A model generated the notes under the pieces. The model was not told where the DNA came from. It did not search any database and saw only the letters and a list, made by a program, of their open reading frames with translations. The translations under genes were made by a program, and so were the position numbers. Of a stretch of 64,000 bases of DNA, positions 45,410 through 56,569 are shown one piece after another. Source of the DNA: Peronospora farinosa (Eukaryota > Oomycota > Peronosporomycetes > Peronosporales > Peronosporaceae). Numbering within the stretch: the first letter of the stretch is position 1; every line of letters starts with the position of its first letter. Location of the stretch: assembly GCA_947646735.1 (NCBI GenBank), contig CANTFK010000218.1, positions 1 through 64,000 of the forward strand, in the 5' to 3' direction.

Positions 45410-47113
45410 TTACTGTTTGGTGCCAGCAGAGCAGTATCGGCGACGACTACGAATGAGCCGTAGTTCATGGTACAACAGCTGTGCAAGGCACACACACGAC
45501 AAAATAGTGCCCACCTCAAGCAGAATAAACACTGGACCCCACGAACACACTTGCACACACCGTGGGCTTTTTGGATCGCAGCCTGCCGGCTCATACTGGC
45601 AGTTCGCCAAGTATCCCACGAGGTATTGCACGAGGGCGGCGCCGATGCTTCCAGTTCCGTCGATAATGCCGGTGACAGTAGAAAGCGCTTCAGCGTCGCC
45701 ACGAATGCTCTCGTGAGTACCTAGATCTGCCGAGATAGCGGTGCTGATCAGGTTTGCCGGACCGCCTAGCATAAAACCCGACGCCAACAACAAGAATGCT
45801 GTCACTTCATACGAAGCTCCATCCATGAAGTACAATGTGATGCTAAAAATCATGCACCATTCGTGAGCAAAGCAGCAAACTGCCAAATCTTCCGCTTTCA
45901 ACTATTGTTCGTACCAAGAGAAGAGCAACATGGTCACGACAACTGGAGATCGTACCTCCATCTTGTCCGATACCATTCCACCGACAGATCCACCAATAAT
46001 TTCCCCGACGTCATACAACATCTACATACACATACAGCAACCACAGCTCTTACGTTAACAATTAAAAAAAGAGCATACAACCATCAACCAAAACTACTTT
46101 CACAGAAATAAAAATTATTACACGCACCGAAAAAGCACCAGCCTGGGAATTTTCCATCTCAAGTGATACCGTCAGGTAAAATGGCACCCAAAAGAACAAT
46201 GCATAGTTGACCGATTTAAGACAGGCATAGGACAAGGAATACGGAAGAACCTGTTCACAAAGAGCAGTAAATCAATGTAGTTAAATTCATATATAAAAAA
46301 TAATGTTGAAAACCAAAAAAAACTTACTCCAGGAATCCACCAGGCCTCAAAAAAGCCAATACCGGTAGATTTCATAAGTGCATCCTCAATGTCCGTAGTA
46401 TCCTCCAGTTCATCTAAAATTTTAGCTGATTCTGGTTTTGCATTTTCAATTAATTCATGGCGATAGGGTACATTCTTTGGGTCCGGGTAGAGAAAAAAGT
46501 ATACAAGTACTCCATGAAATGCTGCAAAAAATGCTGCTACGATTAATGCAAGTTTCCACGCTATTGTTGAATCAAATAGTACAAACATGAGCGATACTAA
46601 TCCAGTACCGGTAATATTCCCCAAAGAGGCATTACCACTCCAAATACCAAGTACAGCTCCACGTTCTGATTGATCAAACCATTTACCCATTACGGCAACA
46701 TTGGATGGCCAACCACTGGATTGAACAAGACCATTGAGACCCCATAATACAGCATAAAAACTCAATGCATGAATATTTCCCAATGCTCCAAGCCCAAACA
46801 AGAGTCCAATGAATGATGTGGCCCACATTCCGCCCGCAATCATCCATCGTAAATCGTATTTATCTCCAAGTATACCACTGAGATATAATCCAAATGCATA
46901 AAATCCCATAAAAATGGTATCCATAAGTCCATACATCGGAACCTGTTGGTCTTTTGCATACACGTCGGAATGTATCCATTGCTCGTCTCCCATTTGTCCT
47001 TTTATGGCTGAAAAACTCTTACGACTTGCATGAAACAGTACATAACTAAAGAACGTAAGAAAAAAGACACCGCGTTTATTCGCAGCGACGTCGCGACAGC
47101 TTCGCGATGACAT
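45410..47113 (-). CDS. SLC37-type sugar-phosphate/phosphate exchanger (MFS)
   Basis: Four exons: 47113-46328, 46250-46128, 46021-45915 and 45842-45410. The three introns (77, 106, 72 nt) have GTAAGT/ACAG, GTGCGT/TGTAG and GTACGA/TTTAG borders. The product is 482 residues. Family marks are FFSYVLFHASRKSFSAIKGQM near TM1, GWPSNVAVMGKWF, GIWSGNASLGNITG, VLPYSLSYACLKSVNYALFFWVPF (exon 2), GEIIGGSVGGMVSDK (exon 3) and GGPANLISTAISADLG (exon 4). These are typical of glycerol-3-phosphate/glucose-6-phosphate exchangers of the ER or other endomembranes. Frame continuity across all three junctions supports the model. The exact substrate is unknown. The start lies only 140 bp from a divergent gene. Confidence 0.9.
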
Positions 47114-47253
47114 ATTGGATAAAAAGAGGAATGAACATGATTTTATCTTTTATCCGGATTATTACCTATTTTTTGTTTTGGGTACTTTGCTCAAAATTAT
47201 ATATTTTAATAATTAAGTTTGATTGTTTCAAAATTACGACTACCTGGAAGAAA
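47114..47253. promoter_or_regulatory. Putative bidirectional promoter
   Basis: Only 140 bp of AT-rich sequence separate the ATG of the SLC37-type gene (minus) from that of the TMEM128-like gene (plus). Both promoters must overlap here. No specific box was identified. Confidence 0.45.
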
Positions 47254-48005
47254 ATGCACCTGCAGGAGATTAAAATGCGTCGGTCCGTTGAAATGGACGA
47301 TCATGACCAGAATCAGTCCGAGACCGACTCGATACTGTTGGATTCAACGCCATTGCCACGGGTTCAACCCGAGAGTTGGGTGCGCTTTGTGATGGACAAG
47401 ATTTGGTCACTTACGTTCTTAAGTGTAGCCTGTTTTGGGCTCTATGAAGTAAATTTTGTATCGGATTTACTCCACGCGTCCCACGCCAATCGCAATTTTG
47501 TGCACTTGGGCATTTTATTCGGGACACTTTTGGGTCTTTTTGGCGGCTACATTGAAGTCTATCGCAGTATGATTTTAGGGGAACGTGTTCATTATGCCAA
47601 TGCCAAGACGGCGACTCATGGAATGTTAGTGTCGATTATGGCATCTGGGATCTGGTAAGTACTAGATTCTAAATCCCATGTTATTTTCTAAATATTGTCT
47701 TCACTTATGTTTTTGTGACAGTTTGGCTATTGGTATGTGGCCAGTATGGCATTGGCTTACTTTTCCGTACCTTTTTATGTGGTCCTGGGGTGTCGTGGTG
47801 CAACTATTGGTAATATTACCACCAATTTTAGTGCGAGTGGTATTTGTAAGTGCCTATATTTGGTTTATGCACTCGTATCTTTCCATGTTTCTCATAGGGG
47901 TTCAGTAAGAAGAGATTGTTTTGTGGACAAGCTATTTCGTATGATAACTACGATAAAGACATCACATTTGAGAAAAAAGAACGAGATTTTTCTGATACAA
48001 AGTGA
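47254..48005 (+). CDS. Small four-span membrane protein, TMEM128-like
   Basis: Exons are 47254-47654, 47722-47845 and 47898-48005. Introns of 67 nt (GTAAGT...GTGACAG) and 52 nt (GTAAGT...CTCATAG) leave one frame of 210 residues. The ATG at 47254 was chosen because the preceding open codons are AT-rich and hydrophobic without domain logic; ATG 47275 is an alternative. After a polar N-terminus come four hydrophobic segments: WSLTFLSVACFGLYEV, FVHLGILFGTLLGLFGGYI, MLVSIMASGICLAIGMWPVW, FPYLFMWSWGVVVQLLVI. A charged cytosolic tail follows. The WPVWHWLTFPYL block resembles TMEM128 proteins, which are of unknown ER function. That assignment is from memory of the pattern and uncertain. If the last intron is retained, the protein ends 23 codons later instead. 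Confidence 0.6.
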
Positions 48006-49077
48006 GACTTGAACGGTATTTTTAAGGTCTCCTGTTCCTTTTTTTCGATTTAGATGCTACGTTATGAACGAGTCATAAGCAGTCGCATGGATGTAGATGA
48101 TACAAACTTGCCGATTCGTGACACGAAAGAAAAGTTTTCTGTTTCATATTCTTCACACAATCGCTGAGAGTTGCAGCATGTTGCAGTGCTAGTCATATAC
48201 ATTGGTGATAGACAACATTGTCGTACAGGGTGTTGATGTTGTTGAGTAGGAGAAGGAAGTATCATGTCGAGAAAACCTTTAGAGTAAGACACGGCACGCG
48301 CCACGCCATGTGCCACCTTATTCCACTTTTCTTTTGCATACTCGTGGGTGTTCTGTTTTGTCACCGCCGTTGTTTTCTTGCTCGTTGTTCAAGTGTCGAT
48401 GTTGATACTCATTGTGTCAACTGTTTACAGGACGCTATTTTTCTTCTACTACAACGCTGGTCAAGCAACACTAGTGAATCCTCAGTAACGTCATCCATTC
48501 AGATTAAAGCCTTAAGCGGCTGGAAGCAGCTACAAGTTTAGCATGACACGCAATGTCAAATTGGACAAACAACTGCTGTGGCGTGTGTAACGAAGTGTTC
48601 ACCTAGTTAACTTTAAGGCTCGACTGAAACACTGAAGAGGTCCGAACATAAGATCAACAACAACGTCTGCCGAAGTAATGCATGTTCAGCAGTACCTTGA
48701 CCACGCTATGAAATTTATTTTAGAGCGTCAAGAAAGAAGCTTTTGTATCGGATGCCAGCAAATGTAGCACCATTGGATTGACCAATACCTAAGATACTTG
48801 ATTCTGCTACTCAAAGTCTAAGACACAATACCTTGGTTTCTTTGGGTTGAACGGTTCACGTATTATAAGTGCTTACAAGATATACTTTTCTAGCTTCTGG
48901 CAATAGAAGGTTTCATTACGCGCTAAACTTCATGTTGATACATGTGCATTTACTTGAACCTTTTGGACAACGCTTAACTTGTCATCTTCTAGAATACAAG
49001 AGTTTCTTCGTAAGCATGACCCAACTTCTATTCAAAACAATACCATCGACTATGAACTACAATACAATCTAAAGCGT
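48006..49077. other. Convergent intergenic region, no gene seen
   Basis: 1.07 kb between the TMEM128-like gene and the 3' end of START/FYVE gene 3. Open frames at 48062-48364 and 48218-48541 overlap on opposite strands and show no domain. Confidence 0.55.
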
Positions 49078-50727
49078 TCATGGCAGCATTGGGAACGGGT
49101 CGCGAGGGTCCACTTTTAGCTTCTTGGCTATCAGAATGCAGACTTTACAGCAAGCTAGAAGGACTGGTTCCGAACGGGCGTACAACTTCTGCTTGACGCC
49201 GCAATTCGCGCAAACGCACTGGTTGCATACTCCGCAATTGCGGTGTGTGGAGCGAACGAGCTTCGCCATCTTTGGTTTTTTGCCACATACGCTACAGGGC
49301 TGAACCGGCATCCTTTGCGACGCTGTCAAGCACTCGACACTTGTGAGAGACGACGGCAAATTTAATAGACTCTTGGTACTACGGAAGTTGCACAATTTGG
49401 CGTATCGAGAGCTGCTCAAATGAAGCTCCGATTCAGACGTGGACGTGAGGTCTTCTGGTTCTTGAGGCTTTCGTGTCTGCACCCTCTGAAGAGCTAGAAT
49501 GGTGAGGCGTTTGGCTGTAGCACTTTTCATCGCATCGGTATTGGAAAGCAATAGTTCTGTGGCTGCATTATAAGCCATGAATGCGGGAAGAGACCCGCCC
49601 AGATCAATCATTGCTTTACTGTACACCTTCACAGCGCCTTGTACTTGCCGGTATATGCAGCACATGGTAACGCTGGCACGCACCACGCCGCTGTCTTCAG
49701 GAAGCGGAGAACATTCCGGCACGTCGACACTTCGCAGAAGGTAGTAGCCGTAGCGCTTGCCTTTCAAGTCGTGACCAAAACCCATAGACTCGAGACAGCA
49801 GACATCGCGATCGTTTACTACTCGTGTATCTCCAAAAGTCTCTGCTAGGAGGTACTTGATCGACAGTTGACGAAACGGGTCTTTCGTGGAGCCGCTATCC
49901 AGCATAGCTAACACATCACAGTCGAGAGGGTTTCTATTCATAAAAGTCATGGTCGCTCCCATCTCACTACGAGTCTTAGCGTGAATTCCATAGAGAATGT
50001 CTTCCACCGTTCCTTCAACGGAGCCGACACAAATGACCATTGGTGGTTTCTTAGACGACACCCCGATCCGACTCGGATCTAATTTAGAGCTCTGCTGAGT
50101 CTTGCGCTTGTAGACACAAAGATGGTTGTGCTTCTTGAGCATCTTCCACGCGTGCTCGTCTTGATCCGGTCGCCCTAATCGGTCGTACTCACACTCAAAT
50201 GCTAGCGTTCTCGAAACAATGCTGTGCGCTAGATGACGGAATCCCTCAGCGTTACCATGCTCTAGAGTTACTTGTGAGGACGAAACGGAGGCAGTATCTC
50301 GTGGTGGTGACGGCATAGGGGCTAAAGACTCCTCCACAACGGTATACCTATGTCTTCGATACGACTCCAAGTTTTCTGGGGCTGTGCTACGTCTTGGAAA
50401 AACTTGAGCGGCTGTATCTTGCCTTGTTGAAGGCATAGGCGCCGTAGCTCGTTGTACAGACTCTGCCATGAAAGTTACGCGATGCATTTCTGCTTGGGTT
50501 GATAAGTGGGCTACGAGGCAGATAAGAACATATTGAAGCGTCTTAGTATAGAAGTACTTGTCACTTGCTGCTATGGCGGAAGGATTTGAATCATCTGGTG
50601 GGTGTGTTAGTAAAGCTACAAGCGTACTGCTCAACGCCATGTGTTCGTTGCTAGTTACGCGTGAATTACAAACGAAGCAAGCACGTAAGCCCGGTTCGAC
50701 AACCACACGAATGCAGGTTTTGTTCAA
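49078..50727 (-). CDS. START-like domain and FYVE-like zinc-finger protein, gene 3
   Basis: A frame of 549 codons. Conserved START-like blocks begin at about residue 190: WKMLKKHNHLCVYKRK, VICVGSVEGTVEDILYGIHAK, KDPFRQLSIKYLLAE, CCLESMGFGHDLKGKRYGYYLLRS. They match genes 1 and 2 in order. The cysteine module lies near the C-terminus (about 480-535): CSVC, CGVCNQCVCANC and CCKVC, with the protein ending soon after. This gene therefore lacks the long tail of its relatives. The first 80-90 residues (to about MAESVQRATAPMP) do not fit the family and have a hydrophobic run. The true start may be the ATG near 50467, or an exon may be missing. The gene is on the opposite strand from genes 1 and 2. 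Confidence 0.78.
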   Translation of the reverse strand: MNKTCIRVVVEPGLRACFVCNSRVTSNEHMALSSTLVALLTHPPDDSNPSAIAASDKYFYTKTLQYVLICLVAHLSTQAEMHRVTFMAESVQRATAPMPSTRQDTAAQVFPRRSTAPENLESYRRHRYTVVEESLAPMPSPPRDTASVSSSQVTLEHGNAEGFRHLAHSIVSRTLAFECEYDRLGRPDQDEHAWKMLKKHNHLCVYKRKTQQSSKLDPSRIGVSSKKPPMVICVGSVEGTVEDILYGIHAKTRSEMGATMTFMNRNPLDCDVLAMLDSGSTKDPFRQLSIKYLLAETFGDTRVVNDRDVCCLESMGFGHDLKGKRYGYYLLRSVDVPECSPLPEDSGVVRASVTMCCIYRQVQGAVKVYSKAMIDLGGSLPAFMAYNAATELLLSNTDAMKSATAKRLTILALQRVQTRKPQEPEDLTSTSESELHLSSSRYAKLCNFRSTKSLLNLPSSLTSVECLTASQRMPVQPCSVCGKKPKMAKLVRSTHRNCGVCNQCVCANCGVKQKLYARSEPVLLACCKVCILIAKKLKVDPRDPFPMLP

Positions 50728-51218
50728 GCTAGAAGTTTAGTGGAGACTGATGATCTTTCATGTATAGGCAAGTGTTGCTGACGGAGCACTTGAACCAAGT
50801 TGCACGAACCTCTGGCTAGGCTTGACCATTTTATAGCGGTACCGATACGGAAACGAGCTGTTCTTGGGACACAGCTACGTTTTTCTTACTTTCCTGCATT
50901 GCGCTGTTCGATTACCATTAACAACGATTGTCGTTGTCTCGTAGCCAGGCACGTCTGGACATGAGTAGCACGTTAGTCAGTTGTCAAGCCATCTGCTTGC
51001 GTTACAGTCAATCCAATCAAGGCCATCGAATGTCCATCATCGTCCAGGATCGATAATTTCTAACAGTACTCAAAGTGATGTCTCTGAATAGATCCCAAGC
51101 ATAGGTTTCCATGTTGAAGCTTGTAAGTTACAGCTTACTTGCCACACTCGAAACACTACCCCTGCTTGTATGTCACCTGCCCTTTCCTGATCAGGAACTG
51201 AGTGAAACGACACCTCAT
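50728..51218. other. Intergenic, no gene seen
   Basis: About 490 bp upstream of START/FYVE gene 3 and downstream of the interrupted frame at 51219. No feature is recognised. Confidence 0.6.
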
Positions 51219-51998
51219 TTAAGGCTTTTCGAATCTCAAAAGCGACCACGCGACGCTTCTCCTCACGACATGAGAACGTGCCGCCTTCTTTGCGCTAACA
51301 ATAGTGCCAGCTCGCGATGCCATGTTCACCATGTCTGAGGCAGGGTGAACAGCATAAATGTGAGCGTCAGAACTTGGTAACCTATTCCGAACGGCAGCTA
51401 GGTAACAAGTCTCGCCCGCCAGCGAGCTTTGTACGAGAATGGCTGACCAGAGCTCAAGGTTGCACTTACTGTCTTCTCTGAATTGTGCAGCAATTTGTAA
51501 GGCCGCTGAGTTGGAGAATTTTACATCGCAAGGTCTGCCAATTGCGCATACGAATGCGAACTCGATACGCTCACGCCCTTGAAGGACGGATGCTGGAACA
51601 TCCCTTTCTTTCTTGGGACTCAAGCTTTCTTTCTTGGGATTGCATTCTTTCAACACGCGGAACAAGATCCCAAGTTGTTTGTATTGCATATTGATGATGC
51701 AACTTTTAAGCTCACCCTTGTAGACTAACGACCCAGTGTTCGTTGTTGAACTCTCAGACCGACCATCTTTTTGCAACGAAAATCGACAAGGGATTCACTT
51801 GGCGACGCTCATTGCGCTAAGAGACACCTGGCGTGCAGTTAAAGTCAGATATGTAGTGGGATTGATGCTCAAGGTAATGCGATGCAGCAAATGGTAAGGG
51901 TCAACAACAACAACTTTAAAATCATCATCTTTGTCGTCGTGTCCGAGCTTGTTGACCATGTGTTTGATTATATCAGGGCCATCCGACATCATCGCCAT
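51219..51998 (-). pseudogene. Unrecognised protein frame interrupted by one in-frame stop
   Basis: From ATG 51998 a minus-strand frame continues to a stop at 51219-51221, broken only by TGA at 51795-51797 (about codon 68). The two halves are in the same phase and together give about 258 codons. The composition is ordinary for a soluble protein, with acidic DDKDDDFKVVVVDP near the start and a helical ALQIAAQFREDSKCNLELW segment later. No family was recognised. There is no sensible intron around the TGA. It could be a recent pseudogene, a sequencing error, or two unrelated frames. Confidence 0.35.
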
Positions 51999-52718
51999 AA
52001 CTTCGCAATAAGTCGATTGAAAACTTCCATCAGAAGGCTCTTGTAGATCTCACTCTGAGAATAGATGTTTACAGCATTTAACACCAGCTTGCTTTGATAA
52101 TGTCAACTTATGATATACCTGATCTCTTGTTTACTTTTTTGTTTGTCTTACGGAGTGACCGAAAACATATTTGCCGATGTCATTAAGCCGGTCATATAGC
52201 TCTGAACTTGGTTTATCACGATAAAACTCTCGGGTAAGCTATAACTATGCAGTTTACATCAGCTTTCCAATAGAGCGCTGTATGGTAGAGACGTCGACAT
52301 TGCCTGTACTTGTACAGAAAGAAGGTGTTGTCTAGTGGATGGATAACAGCATGACCAAAGAGATGTCAACTGACGACGACAAGTATCAAAATTATTGCGC
52401 CGAGCAAAGTGTTGTAGACTTTATTTGTCTTTGCTTGCCACATGTGGATCTTGAAGACCGACCATGATGAGTTGAATCACCATCCACTATTCACCGCATC
52501 AGAAGTTGATATCTTAACAAAAGGAACCTTGAGCTACTGCAGAACAAATATACCAACTAGACTCATATAATGTCGAATACGTGTAAAAGTTATTGAGTAA
52601 GGGACTATGATGACTGGTCGAGGCTTTTAAAGCAGCAAAACCACAAAAGTTCTCTCCTCTCTCTAAGGCAATGCGCACAAATTGCATCGTCAGCAGCTTC
52701 AATGGGGCAAGTGATCCC
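51999..52718. other. Intergenic, no gene seen
   Basis: About 720 bp with no coding or RNA signal. It separates the interrupted frame from the effector pseudogene. Confidence 0.55.
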
Positions 52719-53872
52719 TCAAACATGCTTCTTCGGAATATAAAAGATATACTCAACTGTAGCTTTTTGTACCGCACTTCCATACACCGATTGTTTCTTC
52801 TTTTCTTCCATCAATTTCGAGGCCTGAATCACATCCTCAACAGGAATTTTCTCTTTGCTCCATGATTCAAGCAAACTATTTTCCAAATCTTTTTCTAGAC
52901 TCTGGGTGACATCAGATTTTCTAACTCTGGTCAACAACGTCTTTAAAGACGACGAATCAAGATGCTTCTTCAATTCCAAATACATCGAAACTTTGGATGT
53001 CTCGGGTCTGTAATTGGTAAAGTATTTCATCCAAAAGTGAAATCGCTAAGGGTTGAAATCGGTGTCAAGGTGGAGCGCAGTGAAGACATCTCCTGGAGTA
53101 GAACGTTCCTGCAGCCAGTATTGTCCAATTTGGGCTTCCACTTGCAACGCGATTTTGTCTTTTGGGACCCTGGTCACAGCGACCACCAAATCTTCGATAC
53201 GATAAAACTTTCGCAGTCTGACAAACAAGCTTTCATCCTTTTTGCCAGGTTGTGCGTTGAAAGCGTCCACGTACTTGACCCAGTAGGGCAGCTGCTGCTG
53301 AATGAATAGGGCGTCTCCTGCAAAGTTAAGCCCATAGAGTTTGAAAACATCGTCGGGGTTTAAAGGTATTTTAGCATGTCCTCGTTTGCTTCTGTAAGGA
53401 GCATGGCCTTATCTTCTTTCTTGAAGTGTGACATAACGTCGTCGAAAGAGATTTCAGGCTTTTCACCCTCTTTCGTATACGTGTTCAGCGATTCTGCCTC
53501 GGCCGCTTTACTCAAAAATTGATTCACCACACTTTTACGTTTCTTGGCTGATCTTAGGTCGGATTCCACTATGTCTGACTGACGTTTGAGGGTATCTGGT
53601 CTTACATACGTGATAACTGACTCACCTTCGAGCGGAGCCGAGTTTAGGATCGTACTTTCAGTTTCTTCGGCCGCATTCATAAATTCTTCGCCAAAGTTAA
53701 GGCCTATCATCCTCTCCTCTACGTCTTCGCCGTGTCCGCGCTCTTGGACCCTCAATTGTCTCTGGACCTCATAGTGACCATCTGTGGTGACGGCGTCCGA
53801 CTCTGCATGTGCACTAACGCCCATTGGACGGGTAGCAACAGCAAAGAATATTGGGATGCAGGGAAGACGCAT
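52719..53872 (-). pseudogene. RXLR-type secreted effector, broken by a frameshift and a stop
   Basis: From ATG 53872 a short signal peptide-like N-terminus (about residues 1-23) leads to RQLR at 38-41 and EER at 52-54. This RXLR-dEER arrangement marks host-translocated oomycete effectors. The first frame ends at 53360 after 170 residues. A different frame, open from about 53395 to a TAG at 53046-53048, continues in the same style with aromatic and Trp-containing helical modules typical of WY/LWY repeats. After that TAG the same frame stays open to 52719. Two lesions are therefore visible, a one-base frame change near 53362-53395 and a nonsense codon at 53046. The upstream ATG at 53959 was rejected because the signal peptide starts at 53872. 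The first 170 residues could still be secreted. Function is inferred from family only. Confidence 0.7.
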
Positions 53873-54493
53873 GGTTTGGTGGGTAGATGTGCTTGAGGTC
53901 GAGTTCACTAATGATAAATGACGACTGTAAAGTGACTGGAAAGGAGGTAAGGCAGACAAGTCTATTTAGGTGTCGGTCAATTCAAATCCTGGTTAGCAAC
54001 GCCGGTTCTTGTTCAATCCCCGGCTCTCGGGGTTGTCTTATCATCAGACGCGTTCTTTGTATATTTTTGTGTCGGTGCGCCGGCACTCTCGCTTTGCAAT
54101 GGCTAATCATTGTCTCATGCTGGTATCCTAAAGTTCATGAACGCTAACGGTGATGATCACGTCTGCTTGCTGAAAAGTCACTCTTTTCGCGTTGTATCCA
54201 CAAGCTGGTGCAAACGCTGCTCATAATGTGCCACGTGTGTTTCCACAGGGCGACGTATGCGGCCACATCGTCTGGTGGTATCGGCCTGGACCACCATGGA
54301 TAGTCCTAGCGCGCATCTGCTTGCACTGTTTGCAAAAAAGGTTTGAACCGTCCAATCTCCCATCGTTCTCCTGTCCAGTGGCGGATGGGCTTCTGCCAGC
54401 AGGCTTGCGCGCACGGACATGTTCTGAGTAATTGGATGAGTATGTCCTCCCACTTTGAATGCGATTGAAGGCAAACGCTATTTCGTTGTTTGG
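53873..54493. other. Intergenic, no convincing gene
   Basis: About 620 bp between the RecQ gene (3' end) and the effector pseudogene. A 98-codon minus-strand frame at 54178-54474 is Arg/Thr-rich with no recognised domain. It may be a decayed fragment. Confidence 0.5.
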
Positions 54494-56492
54494 TTAAAGC
54501 GGGAACAAATGATAGTATCTAGAGGCTTTTGTTGGTCCAATACCTCGCATAACCGACATTTCTTCTTCTGATGCAGGTTTAGCCTCGAGAACATCCTGTG
54601 CCAATCACGACATCCAGTGAACAAATAAGCCATGCGTGCAAGGTACATTGGTCTCGTGCAGTTCGATTCTCAACAAGAATTCGTACCCGGATAAGACGGC
54701 GTGACAGCGCTTCTCGCTTTGGAAGCTTCAACCTCTTGGATTCTGCCAGAATTTTCTGATATTGGTACTCAATGGCTCCTTTGGAGAGATTGTATTCCGG
54801 GATGCCCTCGTTGAGCTTACTCTTGTGATCGGTATCAGGCTTTTCATCGCGCCAGGATTGTGCAGCTTCGAGTGGCACACCACAGTTGCAATTACGAACA
54901 CACTGGGAACCGTCAAATTGGAAACCGAAGTGTGAGTACAACAACTCCTTTCGACAGCCATCGGTCATTTCGCAGAAAGCAGCCACGTTTTCTAGCTCTC
55001 CCCGAGAGCTCCCATTTGACATTGCACATGATCCTATGTCATTGAAATCGAGCCTTTCTGCTGTCAAAGTATCTGCTCGGCTCTTGTCTGCTTCTGAATA
55101 CAGCAGAACACAGATCGCAGGCTTTCCGTCTCGACCACTTCGTCCCTATACAAGAAATACAGGATTAGTCTTCTCGCAATGTCCAAGGCCCAAGAATACG
55201 TACAATTTGTTGCGAATATGCGGATAGGGACAATGGAATTGAGTGATGTATCACAAAGCGCACGTCTGAACGATCAATCCCCATCTAGTGAACACAAAAG
55301 TTTACGGGTTGGTCAGCCACTTGCCCAACAGCTCTATAAATCTTCGCAACAATAGAAACGCACACCAAACGCACTGGTGGCGCATATGATGGTCAATTGC
55401 CCCATCATCCATTGCTTACGGACAAACTCGCGGCGCTTTCGTGGGAGACCACCATGATAAACACCTGCATGGCATCCGGTGCGCACAAGAGCTAAACACG
55501 TTTCCTCCGCTTCTTTTCGTGTCATGCAGTAAACAATGGTAGTCTCCTTCCCGACCCTGTCCGCTATCCACTGTGCAGCTTTCGAGTTCTTCCGCACCAC
55601 TTCCATCCGCAGATTTTCTCGATCCGTGACTTGTTGGATTAGTACCAACTGACTGTGACGAGCTTGCTCCGAAATCCAAGTTTGTCTTCCCCCATCTTTC
55701 GTAGGACCTGCTGGAAGCAACTGCAGGTGAAAGAGCTCGGCCAATTTGGCGATATCTTCATCCGAAACGGACGCTGTTGCCAGCGTGATCGGCACTTCAC
55801 TGAGAAACTGCGTCTTCCATTGACTCAACTGCAAATACGACGGCCGGAACGTATTCCCCCACTCCAGTACACAATGAGCTTCATCCAGTACAATTCGCGC
55901 CAACCGATCGTCCTTTTGCGTTGCACGCACCCAAGTCTTCATCTCTCCGTTCATCTGCAAAAACTCTGGTGTCGTGTAGACGAGTCGCTGGCCAGTCAAA
56001 AGCTGACTCAAAGGTACCGATCTGTTCCTCTCGGTTCCTGAAATTTGAATCGCGTCAACTCCTTTGCGTGTTAACGCTGCAACTTGGTCCTACACAATGA
56101 AAAACATAGCAGCAACTGGGTTCAGTAAAAAGCCATCATCCACTTTCCTACCCATTGCACTACTTTGATGGTCGTACATGCATCAAGGCAATGAGTGGTG
56201 ATACTACAAGTGTTGTTTTATCAACTGTAGTCAAAAGAGCGGGTGCCTGGAAGGCCAAACTCTTGCCAGCCCCTGTAGGGAGGTGTAAGAAAACAGAATA
56301 GCCTTTCGTTGCCATCGTCACTGCAGTAGATTGAGCTTCCGTGACTTGGAAAGCATCAGCAGCATCGACTTCCAACAGTTTCCGATACACAACATTCAGA
56401 GCTTGTTCAAAAGTAGAGAAAACACGAGGAAAAGCAGCATGTAACAACACAGGAGAACGATGAAGAGGTTGCAAAGACATTATCATGATCAA
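54494..56492 (-). CDS. RecQ-family DNA helicase
   Basis: Five exons: 56492-56178, 56089-55364, 55284-55204, 55145-54687 and 54595-54494. The introns are 88, 79, 58 and 91 nt, all GT-AG and all phase 0, and the product is 560 residues. Motifs in order: an N-terminal FQVTEAQSTAV region, Walker A LPTGAGKS (K77), VVSPLIALM, the DEAH box at 174-177, YHGGLP, ICATSAFGMGIDRSDVRFVIH (across intron 2), SQQIGRSGRDG (across intron 3), and the Cys-rich RecQ zinc region. The last exon encodes EAKPASEEEMSVMRGIGPTK, an HRDC/helix-hairpin-helix-like end. The enzyme unwinds DNA 3' to 5' in recombination and repair. It is short, like small RecQ proteins. The ATG lies 77 bp after the stop of the upstream SOD-like gene. 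Confidence 0.92.
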
Positions 56493-56569
56493 GTAGCTCT
56501 AAACTGATTGATTGGTTTCTCGCAACGGGGTTGAGAGATGGAAAAGAATGGCTACACCCACGACTTTGT

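Noticed and set aside
45957..45962. Alternative donor GTACGA inside exon 3 of the SLC37-type gene
   Set aside because: Using it would remove a stretch that matches the family after the SDK block. Reading on to the donor at 45914 keeps the conserved order.
53975..54035. tRNA-like B-box words on the plus strand
   Set aside because: Two GTTCAA-type words are present but no cloverleaf with acceptor, D and anticodon stems can be drawn.
54178..54474. 98-codon minus-strand frame downstream of RecQ
   Set aside because: Not in a spliceable relation to the RecQ exons and no recognised domain.
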